Assembly: GCF_019132875.1 (NCBI RefSeq)
Contig: NZ_JAHSPF010000004.1
Location: 358,725 to 422,724, forward strand
Direction: 5' to 3'
DNA: 64,000 nucleotides
DNA from: Erwinia phyllosphaerae
GTDB lineage: Bacteria; Pseudomonadota; Gammaproteobacteria; Enterobacterales; Enterobacteriaceae
The notes below the pieces were generated by a model, which saw only the letters and a list, made by a program, of their open reading frames with translations, did no database searches and had not been told where the DNA came from. Numbering within the stretch: the stretch's first letter is position 1; each line of letters opens with the position of its first letter. A program made the position numbers and the translations under genes. This document shows positions 55,173-64,000 of the stretch, in pieces.

Positions 55173-55796
55173 TCAGGCTGGCCTGCGCCCTTTTTCACCA
55201 TAAACGGCCGCCATGCAGTGCTGTTCAATCGCCGCCTTATAGTGCTTACGGCAGACAGAAACATAGCGCTCATTACCGCCTATCACCACCTGCTCACCTT
55301 CGTTATAGGGCGCGCCATTTTCATCCACGCGTAGTACCATGCCCGCTTTTCTTCCGCAGTGGCAAACGGTTTTCAATTCTACCAGCTTGTCGGCCCAGGC
55401 TAACAAATACTGGCTACCGCTAAATAATTCGCCGCGAAAATCGGTTCTTAATCCATAACAAAGTACGGGAATATCTAAATTATCTACCACGTCTGACAAC
55501 GCTTTTACCTGGGCACGGGTAAGAAATTGCGACTCATCAATCAGAACACAGTGAACCGATTCCATTTGCTGTTCTGCTTTTATCTCATCAAAAAGTGCCG
55601 TGTCGTTATTATACAATTTTGCTGGAGAAGAAAGGCCAATGCGTGAACTCACTTTACCAACGCCAAAACGGTTATCGATCTCGGCGGTATAGATCAGCGT
55701 GCGCATTCCGCGCTCGTGATAGTTATAAGATGATTGCAGTAGCGCAGTTGATTTACCTGCATTCATCACGGAATAATAAAAATAAAGCTGAGCCAT
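55173..55796 (-). CDS. tdk: Thymidine kinase
   Basis: Type II thymidine kinase of pyrimidine salvage. 207 residues (E. coli 205). P-loop SVMNAGKS at about 9-16, the DESQFL Walker B-like motif, [18 protein letters not shown] lid, and zinc-binding cysteines in [10 protein letters not shown] and VCRKHY; substrate strand [10 protein letters not shown]. Convergent with adhE and divergent from hns, as in E. coli. Confidence 0.97.
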   Translation of the reverse strand: MAQLYFYYSVMNAGKSTALLQSSYNYHERGMRTLIYTAEIDNRFGVGKVSSRIGLSSPAKLYNNDTALFDEIKAEQQMESVHCVLIDESQFLTRAQVKALSDVVDNLDIPVLCYGLRTDFRGELFSGSQYLLAWADKLVELKTVCHCGRKAGMVLRVDENGAPYNEGEQVVIGGNERYVSVCRKHYKAAIEQHCMAAVYGEKGRRPA

Positions 55797-56316
55797 TGGG
55801 CTTCACTCCGAATAAAAAATTAACGGTTTTGCATTATTGTACCACATCGGCCGGCGCCCGGAGCGTTAGGGTGGCCGCTACTTTATCTCTGGGTGCTAAA
55901 ATCTGGCTACCGCACCCTGTACTATTGTCCAGGGTTGACGAACTAAAATTTTATGCCTTAAAGATCCTGACATATCTATTATTTTGCAGCTGACGATTAA
56001 AAAAACGCTTTAAATGCTGCCGTTCTCTTTCAAATTTCCCGCGCGTTAACTGTTTGTGCAGATTAAAAAAAATGATGCTGAGCGATTAAACCAGGTAATA
56101 GCGTAACTTAAACTCGTAATCCGTTACAGTTTAAGGAGCAGCCCGGCGGTTATTCACGACAATTTAATTAGCTTTTCCATTAATAACGGTGTGGCAGTAT
56201 CAGCGCATTAACTTATTCTGCTTTTCTTACACAATTAACTATTGCAGTTCATTAGGGCGCACTCTATTATTATCAGGCAGAACATTCCCCCATTATAAAT
56301 TTTTGAGAACAGAACA
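55797..56316. other. Divergent tdk/hns promoter region
   Basis: 520 bases without a gene. The half next to hns is A+T-rich and probably bent, as expected for an autoregulated hns promoter; TATTATTAT near 56,266 could be a -10 region. The tdk promoter must lie near 55,830. No further element is asserted. Confidence 0.45.
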
Positions 56317-56724
56317 ATGAGCGAAGCACTTAAAATTTTGAACAACATCCGTACTCTGCGTGCGCAAGCCAGAGAATGCTCGCTGGAAACGCTGGAAGAG
56401 ATGCTGGAGAAGCTGGAAGTTGTTGTCCACGAGCGCCGTGATGAAGAGAGCCACGCTCAGGCCGAAATCGAAGAACGCACGCGCAAACTGCAGCAGTATC
56501 GCGAAATGCTGATTGCTGACGGTATCGATCCAAGCGATCTGCTGTCCGCAGTGGGTACGCCAAAAAGCGCAGGTAAAGCAAAGCGCGCAGCTCGTCCGGC
56601 TAAATATAAATACGTCGACGAAAACGGCGAAACCAAAACCTGGACCGGCCAGGGCCGTACTCCAGCAGTTATTAAGAAAGCCATTGAAGAACAGGGTAAG
56701 AAACTCGAAGACTTCATGCTGTAA
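56317..56724 (+). CDS. hns: H-NS nucleoid protein
   Basis: Xenogeneic silencer that binds A+T-rich DNA and forms bridging filaments. 135 residues (E. coli 137). N-terminal dimerisation coiled coil ([37 protein letters not shown]), central linker with [11 protein letters not shown], and the C-terminal DNA-binding domain with [28 protein letters not shown], including the minor-groove hook QGR. It is relevant here since several accessory genes in this window are A+T-rich. Followed by a bidirectional terminator. Confidence 0.98.
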   Translation: MSEALKILNNIRTLRAQARECSLETLEEMLEKLEVVVHERRDEESHAQAEIEERTRKLQQYREMLIADGIDPSDLLSAVGTPKSAGKAKRAARPAKYKYVDENGETKTWTGQGRTPAVIKKAIEEQGKKLEDFML

Positions 56725-56771
56725 TAGCCTCTGGCAGAACATACAGCCGCCGCAGTGGTCACCGATGCGGT

Positions 56772-56802
56772 AAAAAAAAGGAAGCTCAGGCTTCCTTTTT
56801 TT
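56772..56802. terminator. Bidirectional terminator between hns and the UDP-sugar operon
   Basis: AAAAAAAGGAAGC and GCTTCCTTTTTTT are complementary around a TCAG loop; it works for hns (plus) and for the galU-ugd-epimerase operon (minus). Confidence 0.93.
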
Positions 56803-56812
56803 ATGCGGGTTA

Positions 56813-57820
56813 TTATGACGGGTAGAAGGATCGGTACCAGCTGACAAAACGGCTGACGCCCTCTTCCACGCCAGTCTGAGGCTTAAAGCCAATCGCCTTA
56901 TACAGCGCTGCCGTATCTGCGCTGGTCTCCAGTACATCGCCAGGCTGCATTGGCAGCATATTTTTATCGGCGGTCATGCCAAGAGCTTTTTCAAGCGCCT
57001 CAATATAGGCCATCAGCGTTACCGGATTGCTGTTACCAATGTTATAGACGCGATAAGGTGCCGAACTGGTCGCCGGACTGCCGGTCTCTACCGTCCATTC
57101 TGCATCCGCCTGAGGAATAACATCCTGCAGTCTGACAATGGCCTCGGCAATATCATCAATATAAGTAAAGTCGCGACGCATCTGTCCATTGTTATAGACG
57201 TCTATTTTTTCACCCGCAATCATAGCGCGGGTAAACTTAAACAGCGCCATATCAGGACGCCCCCAGGGACCGTATACGGTAAAGAAGCGCAGGCCCGTAG
57301 TCGGAATACCATAGAGATGAGAATAGGTATGCGACATCAGCTCGTTGGCTTTTTTCGTCGCGGCATAAAGGGAAACAGGATGGTCAACAGAATCATCGGT
57401 CGAGAAAGGCATTTTGCGATTCAGACCATATACCGAGCTGGAAGAAGCGTAAAGCAGATGTCCCACCTTATTATGGCGGCATCCTTCCAGAATATTCAGG
57501 TGGCCAATCAGATTGCTGTCAGCGTAAGCCAGAGGATTATCCAGCGAGTAACGCACGCCGGCCTGAGCCGCTAAATGGATGACCCGGTCAAAGCGTTCGT
57601 CGGCAAAAAGCTGCGCCATTCCTGCCCTGTCAGCCAGGTCAAGCTTAATAAAAGAAAAGGCGGGAGAAGGCTTGAGTAAATCCAGACGGGCGAGTTTGAG
57701 TTTTACATCGTAATAGTCATTCAGGTTGTCGAGACCGACAACCTGGTGACCGGCACTGAGCAGGCGTTGTGTAACATAAAAACCAATAAATCCTGCCGCG
57801 CCGGTAACCAGATATTTCAT
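56813..57820 (-). CDS. NAD-dependent UDP-glucuronate 4-epimerase-like protein
   Basis: 335 residues, extended SDR. NAD-binding GAAGFIG (7-13), catalytic Tyr152-x3-Lys156 (YAATK) with the SSSSVYG strand, and RRDFTYIDDIAEAIV plus YNIGNSNPV of the epimerase substrate domain. The sequence type is that of bacterial UDP-glucuronate 4-epimerases (GAE/Uge), which make UDP-galacturonate for LPS core or capsule. It lies 14 bp downstream of ugd, which makes its presumed substrate. A UDP-glucose 4-epimerase activity is less likely but cannot be excluded from sequence. Absent from this place in E. coli. Confidence 0.9.
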   Translation of the reverse strand: MKYLVTGAAGFIGFYVTQRLLSAGHQVVGLDNLNDYYDVKLKLARLDLLKPSPAFSFIKLDLADRAGMAQLFADERFDRVIHLAAQAGVRYSLDNPLAYADSNLIGHLNILEGCRHNKVGHLLYASSSSVYGLNRKMPFSTDDSVDHPVSLYAATKKANELMSHTYSHLYGIPTTGLRFFTVYGPWGRPDMALFKFTRAMIAGEKIDVYNNGQMRRDFTYIDDIAEAIVRLQDVIPQADAEWTVETGSPATSSAPYRVYNIGNSNPVTLMAYIEALEKALGMTADKNMLPMQPGDVLETSADTAALYKAIGFKPQTGVEEGVSRFVSWYRSFYPS

Positions 57821-57834
57821 ACTGCCCTCGTTAA

Positions 57835-59175
57835 CTATGCAATTTCGATTGAAGCTCCGCGGCCGATTGCATAATAAACGAAACCGCGTTTGCTGACTCT
57901 TTCTGGATCATACAGGTTACGACCATCAAAAATCACGGGTTCTTTCAGAGCATTTTTAATGACGTCAAAATCCGGCGCGCGGAAGTTCTGCCATTCGGTA
58001 CAGATAACCAGGCCATCTGCACCCTGCAACGCTGCCTCTTTGGTGCCCATCAGCTTCAGATCGCTGCGGTGACCGTAGATGCGCTGCGCTTCGTCCATGG
58101 CTTCCGGATCGAAAGCCTGTACGGAGGCGCCAGCCTGCCACAGTGCTTCCATCAGCACGCGGCTGGATGCTTCACGCATATCGTCCGTATTTGGCTTGAA
58201 TGACAGGCCCCACAGCGCAAAGGTTTTGCCCTGCAGATTGTCGCCAAAGTGACGCTTGATAAAGCCCGGCAGCTTGTGTTTCTGCGAGTCGTTAACGTCC
58301 TCTACGGCCTGCAGCAGACGCGGCTTGTAGCCAATCTGCTCGGCAGTACGGATCAGCGCCTGCACGTCTTTCGGGAAGCAGGAACCGCCGTAGCCGCAGC
58401 CCGGGTAGATAAAGGAGTAACCGATACGAGAATCGGAACCAATACCCTGACGAACTTTCTCAACGTCTGCGCCCAGGCGTTCAGCCAGGTTAGAGATCTC
58501 GTTCATAAAGCTGATCTTGGTTGCCAGCATGCAGTTAGCCGCATACTTGGTCAGCTCAGCACTACGGATATCCATCAGGATCATGCGATCGTGATTGCGG
58601 TTAAACGGCTCGTAAAGCTCACGCAGCAGTTCCACAACGTCGTCGTTATCCGTGCCTACAACGATACGCTCCGGACGCATGCAGTCGTTAACCGCCGCGC
58701 CTTCCTTCAGGAATTCCGGGTTGGAGACGACATCAAAATTGACGTCGACGCCGCGGCCCTTCAGCGTTTCGTTCATGACGCTGCGAACACGGTCTGCCGT
58801 GCCTACAGGTACGGTTGATTTATCAATCACGACTTTATGATCGGTCATGTGCTGTGCAATAGTACGAGCTACGGCGGTAACATATTTCAGATCCGCAGAG
58901 CCATCTTCATCCGGAGGCGTACCTACGGCGATGAACTGCATGGTTCCGTGTTTTACCCCGTCTTCCGCGTTAGTGGAGAACTTAAGGCGGCCCGCCTCAT
59001 AGTTCTGCATCACCAGCGGCGTCAGGCCCGGCTCAAAAATTGGAATGATCCCTTTCTTCAGATTCTCGACTTTGTTCGCGTCGACATCGATACAAAGAAC
59101 GTCATGTCCGACTTCGGCCAGAACAGCAGCCTGAACCAGACCAACATAGCCGATACCAAATACGGTGACTTTCAT
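57835..59175 (-). CDS. ugd: UDP-glucose 6-dehydrogenase
   Basis: Oxidises UDP-glucose to UDP-glucuronate with two NAD+, supplying exopolysaccharide, L-Ara4N and galacturonate pathways. 446 residues. N-terminal [20 protein letters not shown]ossmann fold, [41 protein letters not shown], and catalytic Cys266 in [14 protein letters not shown]. The product is longer than the 388-residue E. coli Ugd and resembles the approximately 440-residue branch. 27 bp downstream of galU in the same operon. In E. coli ugd lies in another region. Confidence 0.96.
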   Translation of the reverse strand: MKVTVFGIGYVGLVQAAVLAEVGHDVLCIDVDANKVENLKKGIIPIFEPGLTPLVMQNYEAGRLKFSTNAEDGVKHGTMQFIAVGTPPDEDGSADLKYVTAVARTIAQHMTDHKVVIDKSTVPVGTADRVRSVMNETLKGRGVDVNFDVVSNPEFLKEGAAVNDCMRPERIVVGTDNDDVVELLRELYEPFNRNHDRMILMDIRSAELTKYAANCMLATKISFMNEISNLAERLGADVEKVRQGIGSDSRIGYSFIYPGCGYGGSCFPKDVQALIRTAEQIGYKPRLLQAVEDVNDSQKHKLPGFIKRHFGDNLQGKTFALWGLSFKPNTDDMREASSRVLMEALWQAGASVQAFDPEAMDEAQRIYGHRSDLKLMGTKEAALQGADGLVICTEWQNFRAPDFDVIKNALKEPVIFDGRNLYDPERVSKRGFVYYAIGRGASIEIA

Positions 59176-59202
59176 TGAATTGTCCCGGTTAAAAAATTAA
59201 TC

Positions 59203-60111
59203 TTATTTTTCGTTGCCAACGGTGCTTTCAAGCCATGCTTTAAAGTCAGCACCCAGCGTGTTGTGACGTACGCCGTACTCTACGAAAGCCTGCATATAGC
59301 CCAGTTTGTTACCACAGTCGTGGCTCACGCCTTTCAGGTGATAAGCTTCTACCGTCTCTTTGTCCATCAGCATGGCAATAGAGTCGGTCAGCTGAATTTC
59401 GTCACCTGCGCCCGGAGGCGTTTTCGCCAGCAGTGGCCAGATGTCGGCAGACAGCACGTAACGACCAACAACCGCCAGGTTAGAAGGTGCTTTGTCAGCT
59501 TTAGGCTTTTCAACCACGCCAACCATTGGTGCGCTGTCGCCCGCTTTCAGCTCTGCGCCCTGGCAGTCAACCACGCCGTACGCGGTAACGTCTGCAACAG
59601 GCTCAACCATAATCTGGCTGTAACCGGTTTCATCGAAGCGACGCATCATATCGGCCAGGTTATCCTGCGCCAGGTTAGATTCGTACTCGTCGATGATAAC
59701 GTCCGGCAGGATTACCGCGACAGGTTCATTGCCTACTACCGGGTATGCGCACATAACCGCATGACCCAGACCTTTAGCCAGACCCTGACGAACCTGCATG
59801 ATGGTCACGTGTGGCGGGCAGATTGACTGGATTTCTTCCAGCAGCTGACGCTTAACACGTTTTTCCAGCATGGCTTCCAGTTCGAAGCTGGTATCAAAAT
59901 GGTTTTCGATAGAGTTTTTAGATGAGTGCGTTACCAGCACAATCTCGTTGATTCCGGCAGCGATACATTCGTTAACGACATACTGAATTAACGGCTTATC
60001 AACCAGCGGCAGCATTTCCTTAGGAATAGCTTTGGTGGCAGGTAACATACGGGTTCCCAAACCTGCAACAGGGATAACCGCTTTTTTTACTTTAGACTTA
60101 TAGGCAGACAT
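59203..60111 (-). CDS. galU: UTP-glucose-1-phosphate uridylyltransferase
   Basis: Makes UDP-glucose from UTP and glucose-1-phosphate. 302 residues, as in E. coli. Nucleotide-binding [57 protein letters not shown] and the [16 protein letters not shown] segment are intact. First gene of a galU-ugd-epimerase operon, so one transcript can carry glucose-1-phosphate through to UDP-galacturonate. Next to rssB, as hns-galU-rssB in E. coli. Confidence 0.98.
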   Translation of the reverse strand: MSAYKSKVKKAVIPVAGLGTRMLPATKAIPKEMLPLVDKPLIQYVVNECIAAGINEIVLVTHSSKNSIENHFDTSFELEAMLEKRVKRQLLEEIQSICPPHVTIMQVRQGLAKGLGHAVMCAYPVVGNEPVAVILPDVIIDEYESNLAQDNLADMMRRFDETGYSQIMVEPVADVTAYGVVDCQGAELKAGDSAPMVGVVEKPKADKAPSNLAVVGRYVLSADIWPLLAKTPPGAGDEIQLTDSIAMLMDKETVEAYHLKGVSHDCGNKLGYMQAFVEYGVRHNTLGADFKAWLESTVGNEK

Positions 60112-60306
60112 CTAAGTACCTCTCTTTAGGCCGTTCAAGTTATTACTTGATATGTCGAGTTAAAAAACGAGGTGAGTATACCAGCTGAAGTGGGCTGGAT
60201 TTATCCTGGTTAAACCATTTCCATTGAATTTAAGACAATTACCTAAGTGTAAAGCTTATCGCTGGCCCTGTCGTTGGGGCGCAGCGATATAAATAAAGCG
60301 GACAGG

Positions 60307-61320
60307 TTAATCGGTGGACAACATCAGGCGCAGCCTGCCGCCAGCGCCCCAGACCTGGCACTGCCACTCGTCGCAGCGATGGCTAATTTGATTAAGATGC
60401 GTGCTGCCTAACGTACCAAGAGGAACGCCATTGCTGAGCTGAATTTGATGCGAATGAATATTGAGCGTGGCGTTTAATCCCGCAGAAACCAGAATAAGAT
60501 TTTTTAAACCCTGGTGGTAATAACCAACGAGCAAAGGAAACTGCCCCTGCAAGTTTGCCTGGCGTAGCAGCAGGTTAACCTGTTTAAGCAAGCTATTTAA
60601 TTCCGGCAAACGTTGTGCCTGACCGGAAAGCTGATCCTGCAGCAGGCCGTTAAATAATGCTCTTAACAATAACGCAGCCAGTACCCCATTATCGCCTGCA
60701 CGAGTCACGTCCAGACAATAAAACGCCAGATCTTTATCGGACAAGGCGGCCACGTCTAACACCAGTCCCGGCTGTTCCGCCATGGTTAACTGGCGGTAGT
60801 TGATGCGGCAGTTGGCTATTTCTTGCTGTACCGGCGGCTGTAACTGTTTTAACAGTTTTGCGGCAGCCTGCGGATCGCGCACCAGCGCATCCCAGTCCTG
60901 GAAGAGCTGCTCATCTTCTTCCACTTTAGAAGTGAACATAGAAGGATAGAGGCACTCATAGACTGCCTCGCGCAGCCTTTCCAAATCTTTCAGCGGTTTT
61001 AACAGCACGTCCTGAACGCCCAGACGCAGGACATGCGCAATGTCCGACATATTTTCCGTCGCGGAAATCACCAGCACAGGAATGGTGCTGCCTCGAGTAC
61101 GCAGATGTTCAACCAGTTTGATGCCGTTCATGCGCGGCATCGCCAGATCGCAAATGAGCAGATCGAAGTTACCCTGCTGCATTTTTTCCAGAGCCTGAAT
61201 ACCGTCATCAGCGAGCGCGGTTGTGGCTCCCAATGCTCCCAGAAAGTTATCCAGCAGAGAACGGAAAACGACTTCGTCTTCAACTATTAATACCTGTTTC
61301 CCGTTTAATGGCTTCTCCAT
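60307..61320 (-). CDS. rssB: RssB, sigma-S proteolysis adaptor
   Basis: Response-regulator-type adaptor that delivers RpoS to ClpXP and is blocked by anti-adaptors (Ira proteins). 337 residues, the E. coli length. Receiver domain 1-125 with phosphoacceptor Asp58 (LLICDLAMPRMNG), Thr/Ser switch VLVISATEN and Lys109-type LLKPLKD. The linker and C-terminal PP2C-like, catalytically inactive domain (about 140-337) follow. Downstream of rssA with 99 bp between, an rssA-rssB operon as in E. coli. Confidence 0.97.
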   Translation of the reverse strand: MEKPLNGKQVLIVEDEVVFRSLLDNFLGALGATTALADDGIQALEKMQQGNFDLLICDLAMPRMNGIKLVEHLRTRGSTIPVLVISATENMSDIAHVLRLGVQDVLLKPLKDLERLREAVYECLYPSMFTSKVEEDEQLFQDWDALVRDPQAAAKLLKQLQPPVQQEIANCRINYRQLTMAEQPGLVLDVAALSDKDLAFYCLDVTRAGDNGVLAALLLRALFNGLLQDQLSGQAQRLPELNSLLKQVNLLLRQANLQGQFPLLVGYYHQGLKNLILVSAGLNATLNIHSHQIQLSNGVPLGTLGSTHLNQISHRCDEWQCQVWGAGGRLRLMLSTD

Positions 61321-61419
61321 TATCCCCCCTTGTTCGCCGGATAAGTCAATAGTGGCTCAAAAACCACAATTGCGCATCTCAGATTTGCCTGAAGTGGTGT
61401 CATTTCTCTCTCCGGCAAT

Positions 61420-62319
61420 TCATAACTGACGAACCAACGGAAGCAATTCATCCATTTTTTTCTCAACGGCCAGCCTGCCTGCCGTTATCGCCTCGCCTGC
61501 CCGGTGAAAATCCAGCGTAGAAATTTGTGGACAAAAAGGCTGTATCAGCACGTCAGGCGGATCGCCTGCCATCCGGTTAAGCTTGACCCGGTTTTCCAGT
61601 ACCTGGATAGAGGTGGTCATAATTTCCATCGCTCCCGGGGGTTGTTTGGTTTTTTTATCACCTGCTCTGCTCAGGCGCTGCCGTAGCTTGCCTCGCCAGC
61701 CCTGGGCCGACTCTGGTAGCACAACGGACTGCGGCGTAACGGACAGGAGGTTTTGCTGCATAAGGTGGGCGTCGTGTTGCAGATCCACGGCGATGACGAT
61801 ATCGGCCCCAAGCGCACGAGTTAAAGAAATGGGAACGGGGTTCACTACGGCACCATCCACCAGCCAGTAACCATGCCACTCAACGGGGGCCAGTAAACCC
61901 GGCATGCTGCAGGATGCACGGATTGCCTGGTGAAGATCGCCCTCTGTCAGCCAGAGCTCACGTCCTGTACTGAGGTTAGTCGCTACGGCACCAAACGGCA
62001 GGCCACACTGTTCAATATGATTGTGCGGCAGCAGACGGCGAACATGGCTGAAAACTCGCTCACCGCGCAGCAGGCCGCCGCGACGCCATGACAGATCCAT
62101 CAGCCGCAGCACTTCCCAGTAGCTAAAACCCTGGACCCAACCGGACAACAGAGGAAGACGACGACTGGCATAAGCGGCGCCGACAAGCGCTCCCACGGAG
62201 CAACCTGCCACCACATCAATCCTGATGCCGGCTCGTTCCAGCGCTTCGATCACGCCGATATGAGCCCACCCCTTGGCGGCACCCGATCCCAGTGCCAGCC
62301 CAATCTTAACCTGTCTCAT
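61420..62319 (-). CDS. rssA: RssA, patatin-like phospholipase family protein
   Basis: 299 residues (E. coli 301). Patatin fold with oxyanion GSGAAKGWAHIGVIEAL, nucleophile Ser41 in GCSVGALVG and Asp155 in DGAVVNPVP, so the Ser-Asp dyad is complete. Physiological substrate unknown; no clear role in RpoS control despite its name. Heads the rssA-rssB operon, divergent from ychJ. Confidence 0.95.
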   Translation of the reverse strand: MRQVKIGLALGSGAAKGWAHIGVIEALERAGIRIDVVAGCSVGALVGAAYASRRLPLLSGWVQGFSYWEVLRLMDLSWRRGGLLRGERVFSHVRRLLPHNHIEQCGLPFGAVATNLSTGRELWLTEGDLHQAIRASCSMPGLLAPVEWHGYWLVDGAVVNPVPISLTRALGADIVIAVDLQHDAHLMQQNLLSVTPQSVVLPESAQGWRGKLRQRLSRAGDKKTKQPPGAMEIMTTSIQVLENRVKLNRMAGDPPDVLIQPFCPQISTLDFHRAGEAITAGRLAVEKKMDELLPLVRQL

Positions 62320-62422
62320 TCCACCTCTGGTATTTGCTTAACGAACCAATGGCGCCATTCACGTAGCTCGGTTACCATGACGCCCAAACTTTTTCAGCCT
62401 TATAGTATCTTCTGGAGATAAC

Positions 62423-62881
62423 GTGTCGGAACTTTGCCCTTGCTGTAGCGGACTGGAGTATAGCTTATGTTGTCAGCCCTGGCTCAATGGTGACGGTATT
62501 CCTCCGACGCCGCAAGCCCTGATGCGTTCTCGCTATACGGCCTATGCCCTTGGCAACGCAGATTATCTTGTTGCGACCTGGCATCCTGATTGCCATGCCG
62601 ACCGTTTTCGCGACAGCCTGCAGCAGAGCTTTGCCTCCACGAACTGGTTAAGTTTACATATTCTTGCCGCCGAAGCGCCAGGGGATAGCGAAGAAGGCTT
62701 TGTGACTTTCTTTGCTCGCTATACGGAAAATGAGCGGGTCAACTTTATCCATGAGCGTTCGCGCTTTCTTCGACTGGCGCAACGCTGGTATTATATCGAC
62801 GGAACCTACCCTGAAACGGGGCGAAACGAGCGGTGCCCTTGCGGCTCCGACAAAAAATTTAAAAAATGTTGTGGCCAGTAA
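62423..62881 (+). CDS. ychJ: YchJ, SEC-C motif protein (UPF0225)
   Basis: 152 residues (E. coli 152). Zinc-binding SEC-C-like motifs at both ends: CPCCSGLEYSLCCQPWL at the N-terminus and CPCGSDKKFKKCCGQ at the C-terminus, around a SnoaL/NTF2-like central domain (ALMRSRYTAYALGNADYLVATWHPD). The start codon is GTG (62423), with GGAG 7 nt upstream. Function unknown. 48 bp before purU, likely cotranscribed. Confidence 0.95.
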   Translation: MSELCPCCSGLEYSLCCQPWLNGDGIPPTPQALMRSRYTAYALGNADYLVATWHPDCHADRFRDSLQQSFASTNWLSLHILAAEAPGDSEEGFVTFFARYTENERVNFIHERSRFLRLAQRWYYIDGTYPETGRNERCPCGSDKKFKKCCGQ

Positions 62882-62929
62882 CGGCCGCAGCCTGACTCTG
62901 AGAATTGCCTGGACAGGACTACCATCGTA

Positions 62930-63778
62930 ATGCAAGCGCAAACACTGCAACGTAAAGTTTTACGTACCATTTGCCCGGACGCCAAGGGCCTGATCGCCAA
63001 GATCACTAACATCTGCTACAAGCATGAGCTGAACATCGTACAGAATAATGAGTTTGTCGATCACCGTACCGGCCGCTTCTTTATGCGCACCGAACTGGAA
63101 GGCATTTTTAACGATACGACGCTGCTGGCCGATCTGGACAGCGCGCTGCCAGCCGGTTCGTTTCGTGAATTGAATCCAGCGGGTCGCCGCCGCGTTGTTA
63201 TTCTGGTGACAAAAGAAGCGCACTGCCTGGGCGATCTGCTGATGAAAAGCACCTATGGCGGGCTGGATGTGGAAATTGCCGCCGTTATTGGCAATCACGA
63301 TACGCTGCGCACGCTGGTAGAACGCTTTGACATTCCGTTTACGCTGGTCAGCCACGAAGGCCTGACGCGCGAAGAGCATGACAATAATATGGCTGCGGAA
63401 ATCGACCGCTACCAGCCGGACTACGTGGTGCTGGCTAAATATATGCGCGTGCTCACGCCTGCTTTTGTGCAGCGCTATCCTAACCAGATTATCAATATTC
63501 ACCACTCGTTCCTGCCTGCCTTTATTGGCGCGCGTCCTTATCATCAGGCCTATGAGCGCGGCGTGAAGATCATTGGCGCCACGGCGCATTACGTGAATGA
63601 TAATCTGGACGAAGGCCCAATCATCATGCAGGACGTTATTCACGTCGATCATAACTATACCGCTGAAGACATGATGCGCGCCGGCCGTGACGTTGAGAAA
63701 AACGTGTTGAGCCGTGCGCTTTACCATGCGCTGGCGCAGCGCGTATTTGTTTACGGTAACCGCACGATCATTTTGTAA
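62930..63778 (+). CDS. purU: Formyltetrahydrofolate deformylase
   Basis: Hydrolyses 10-formyl-THF to THF and formate, feeding formate to PurT and rebalancing one-carbon pools; activated by methionine and inhibited by glycine. 282 residues (E. coli 280). N-terminal ACT domain (about 8-85, TICPDAKGLIAKITNICYKH) and formyltransferase-like domain with NIHHSFLPAFIGARPYHQAYERG (catalytic Asn-His) and ATAHYVNDNLDEGPIIMQD (catalytic Asp). Adjacent to tRNA-Tyr as in E. coli. Confidence 0.98.
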   Translation: MQAQTLQRKVLRTICPDAKGLIAKITNICYKHELNIVQNNEFVDHRTGRFFMRTELEGIFNDTTLLADLDSALPAGSFRELNPAGRRRVVILVTKEAHCLGDLLMKSTYGGLDVEIAAVIGNHDTLRTLVERFDIPFTLVSHEGLTREEHDNNMAAEIDRYQPDYVVLAKYMRVLTPAFVQRYPNQIINIHHSFLPAFIGARPYHQAYERGVKIIGATAHYVNDNLDEGPIIMQDVIHVDHNYTAEDMMRAGRDVEKNVLSRALYHALAQRVFVYGNRTIIL

Positions 63779-63861
63779 GCCTTTTGGGCTGTTGTTTTGC
63801 CGCACAAAGCAGCAGCCCGATCAAAAAACCGGCAAACGCGCTAAAAACGCCGAATCCGGGC

Positions 63862-63889
63862 TTTACAGCGGCAGAGCATTTGTTATGAT
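63862..63889 (+). promoter_or_regulatory. Strong tRNA promoter
   Basis: -35 TTTACA (63862-63867) and -10 TATGAT (63884-63889) with a 16-bp spacer, followed by a G+C-rich discriminator GCGCCCC. This is the layout of E. coli tyrT and marks stringent control. Confidence 0.88.
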
Positions 63890-63924
63890 GCGCCCCGCTT
63901 TAACAAGCAGCAAGCAAGGCCAGT

Positions 63925-64000
<76 letters not shown>

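Noticed and set aside
62960..63805. 281-codon minus-strand frame opposite purU
   Set aside because: Fully antisense to purU, no ribosome site or recognised motif; shadow frame.

Overview
This window reads as a chromosomal segment of a gammaproteobacterium of the order Enterobacterales, most likely family Erwiniaceae (Pantoea/Erwinia/Mixta-like). The backbone follows the E. coli tyrT-to-acnA arc almost gene for gene (tyrT, purU, ychJ, rssAB, galU, hns, tdk, adhE, ychE, opp, yciU, clsA, yciY, yciI, tonB, yciA, yciBC, ompW, trp, rnm, yciO, rluB, btuR, yciK, sohB, yciN, topA, cysB, ymiA, yciX, ymiC, acnA). Separate trpG and trpD genes, instead of the E. coli trpGD fusion, argue against Escherichia itself. 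The family assignment is inference from gene order and protein similarity remembered from known genomes; no search was run.

Left part (1-15.6 kb): a DUF3147 membrane protein fragment, aconitase acnA, three tiny proteins (YmiC, YciX, YmiA), cysB, topA, yciN, sohB, yciK-btuR, rluB, a trypsin-like lipoprotein gene in the place where E. coli carries yciQ, then yciO and rnm. Centre left (15.6-22.5 kb): a complete, attenuator-controlled trp operon (TrpR operator, trpL with two Trp codons, attenuator, trpE, G, D, CF, B, A).

22.7-33.9 kb is the main accessory region, located between trpA and ompW where E. coli has yciGFE. It holds a BON-domain lipoprotein and a four-gene minus-strand cluster: a type I secretion ABC transporter with a degenerate C39 domain, an HlyD-like adaptor, a membrane-anchored protein made of two repeats, and a 1977-residue RTX protein with an N-terminal papain-like module, an EF-hand-like block, RTX repeats, a subtilisin/kexin-type domain with a P domain, and a type I C-terminal signal. 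The N-terminal module and the two-repeat gene are much richer in A+T than the rest, suggesting that they were acquired as a pair.

34.3-43.3 kb: ompW (with an FNR-type site), yciC, yciB, then an inserted YcgZ/YmgA/AriR-family regulator cluster with extra AriR-like paralogues on both strands, then yciA, tonB, yciI, a YoaK-like small protein, yciY, clsA and yciU. 43.3-51.9 kb: the opp oligopeptide permease with two tandem oppA genes, and ychE. 52-64 kb: adhE, tdk, hns, a UDP-sugar operon galU-ugd-epimerase (two genes inserted next to galU), rssAB, ychJ, purU and the start of a tRNA-Tyr gene cut by the window edge.

The strongest candidate for something undescribed is the type I secretion cluster with its two-protease-module RTX cargo and candidate partner protein. 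The AriR-family cluster, with a palindromic TGTACA-centred operator candidate, is second.
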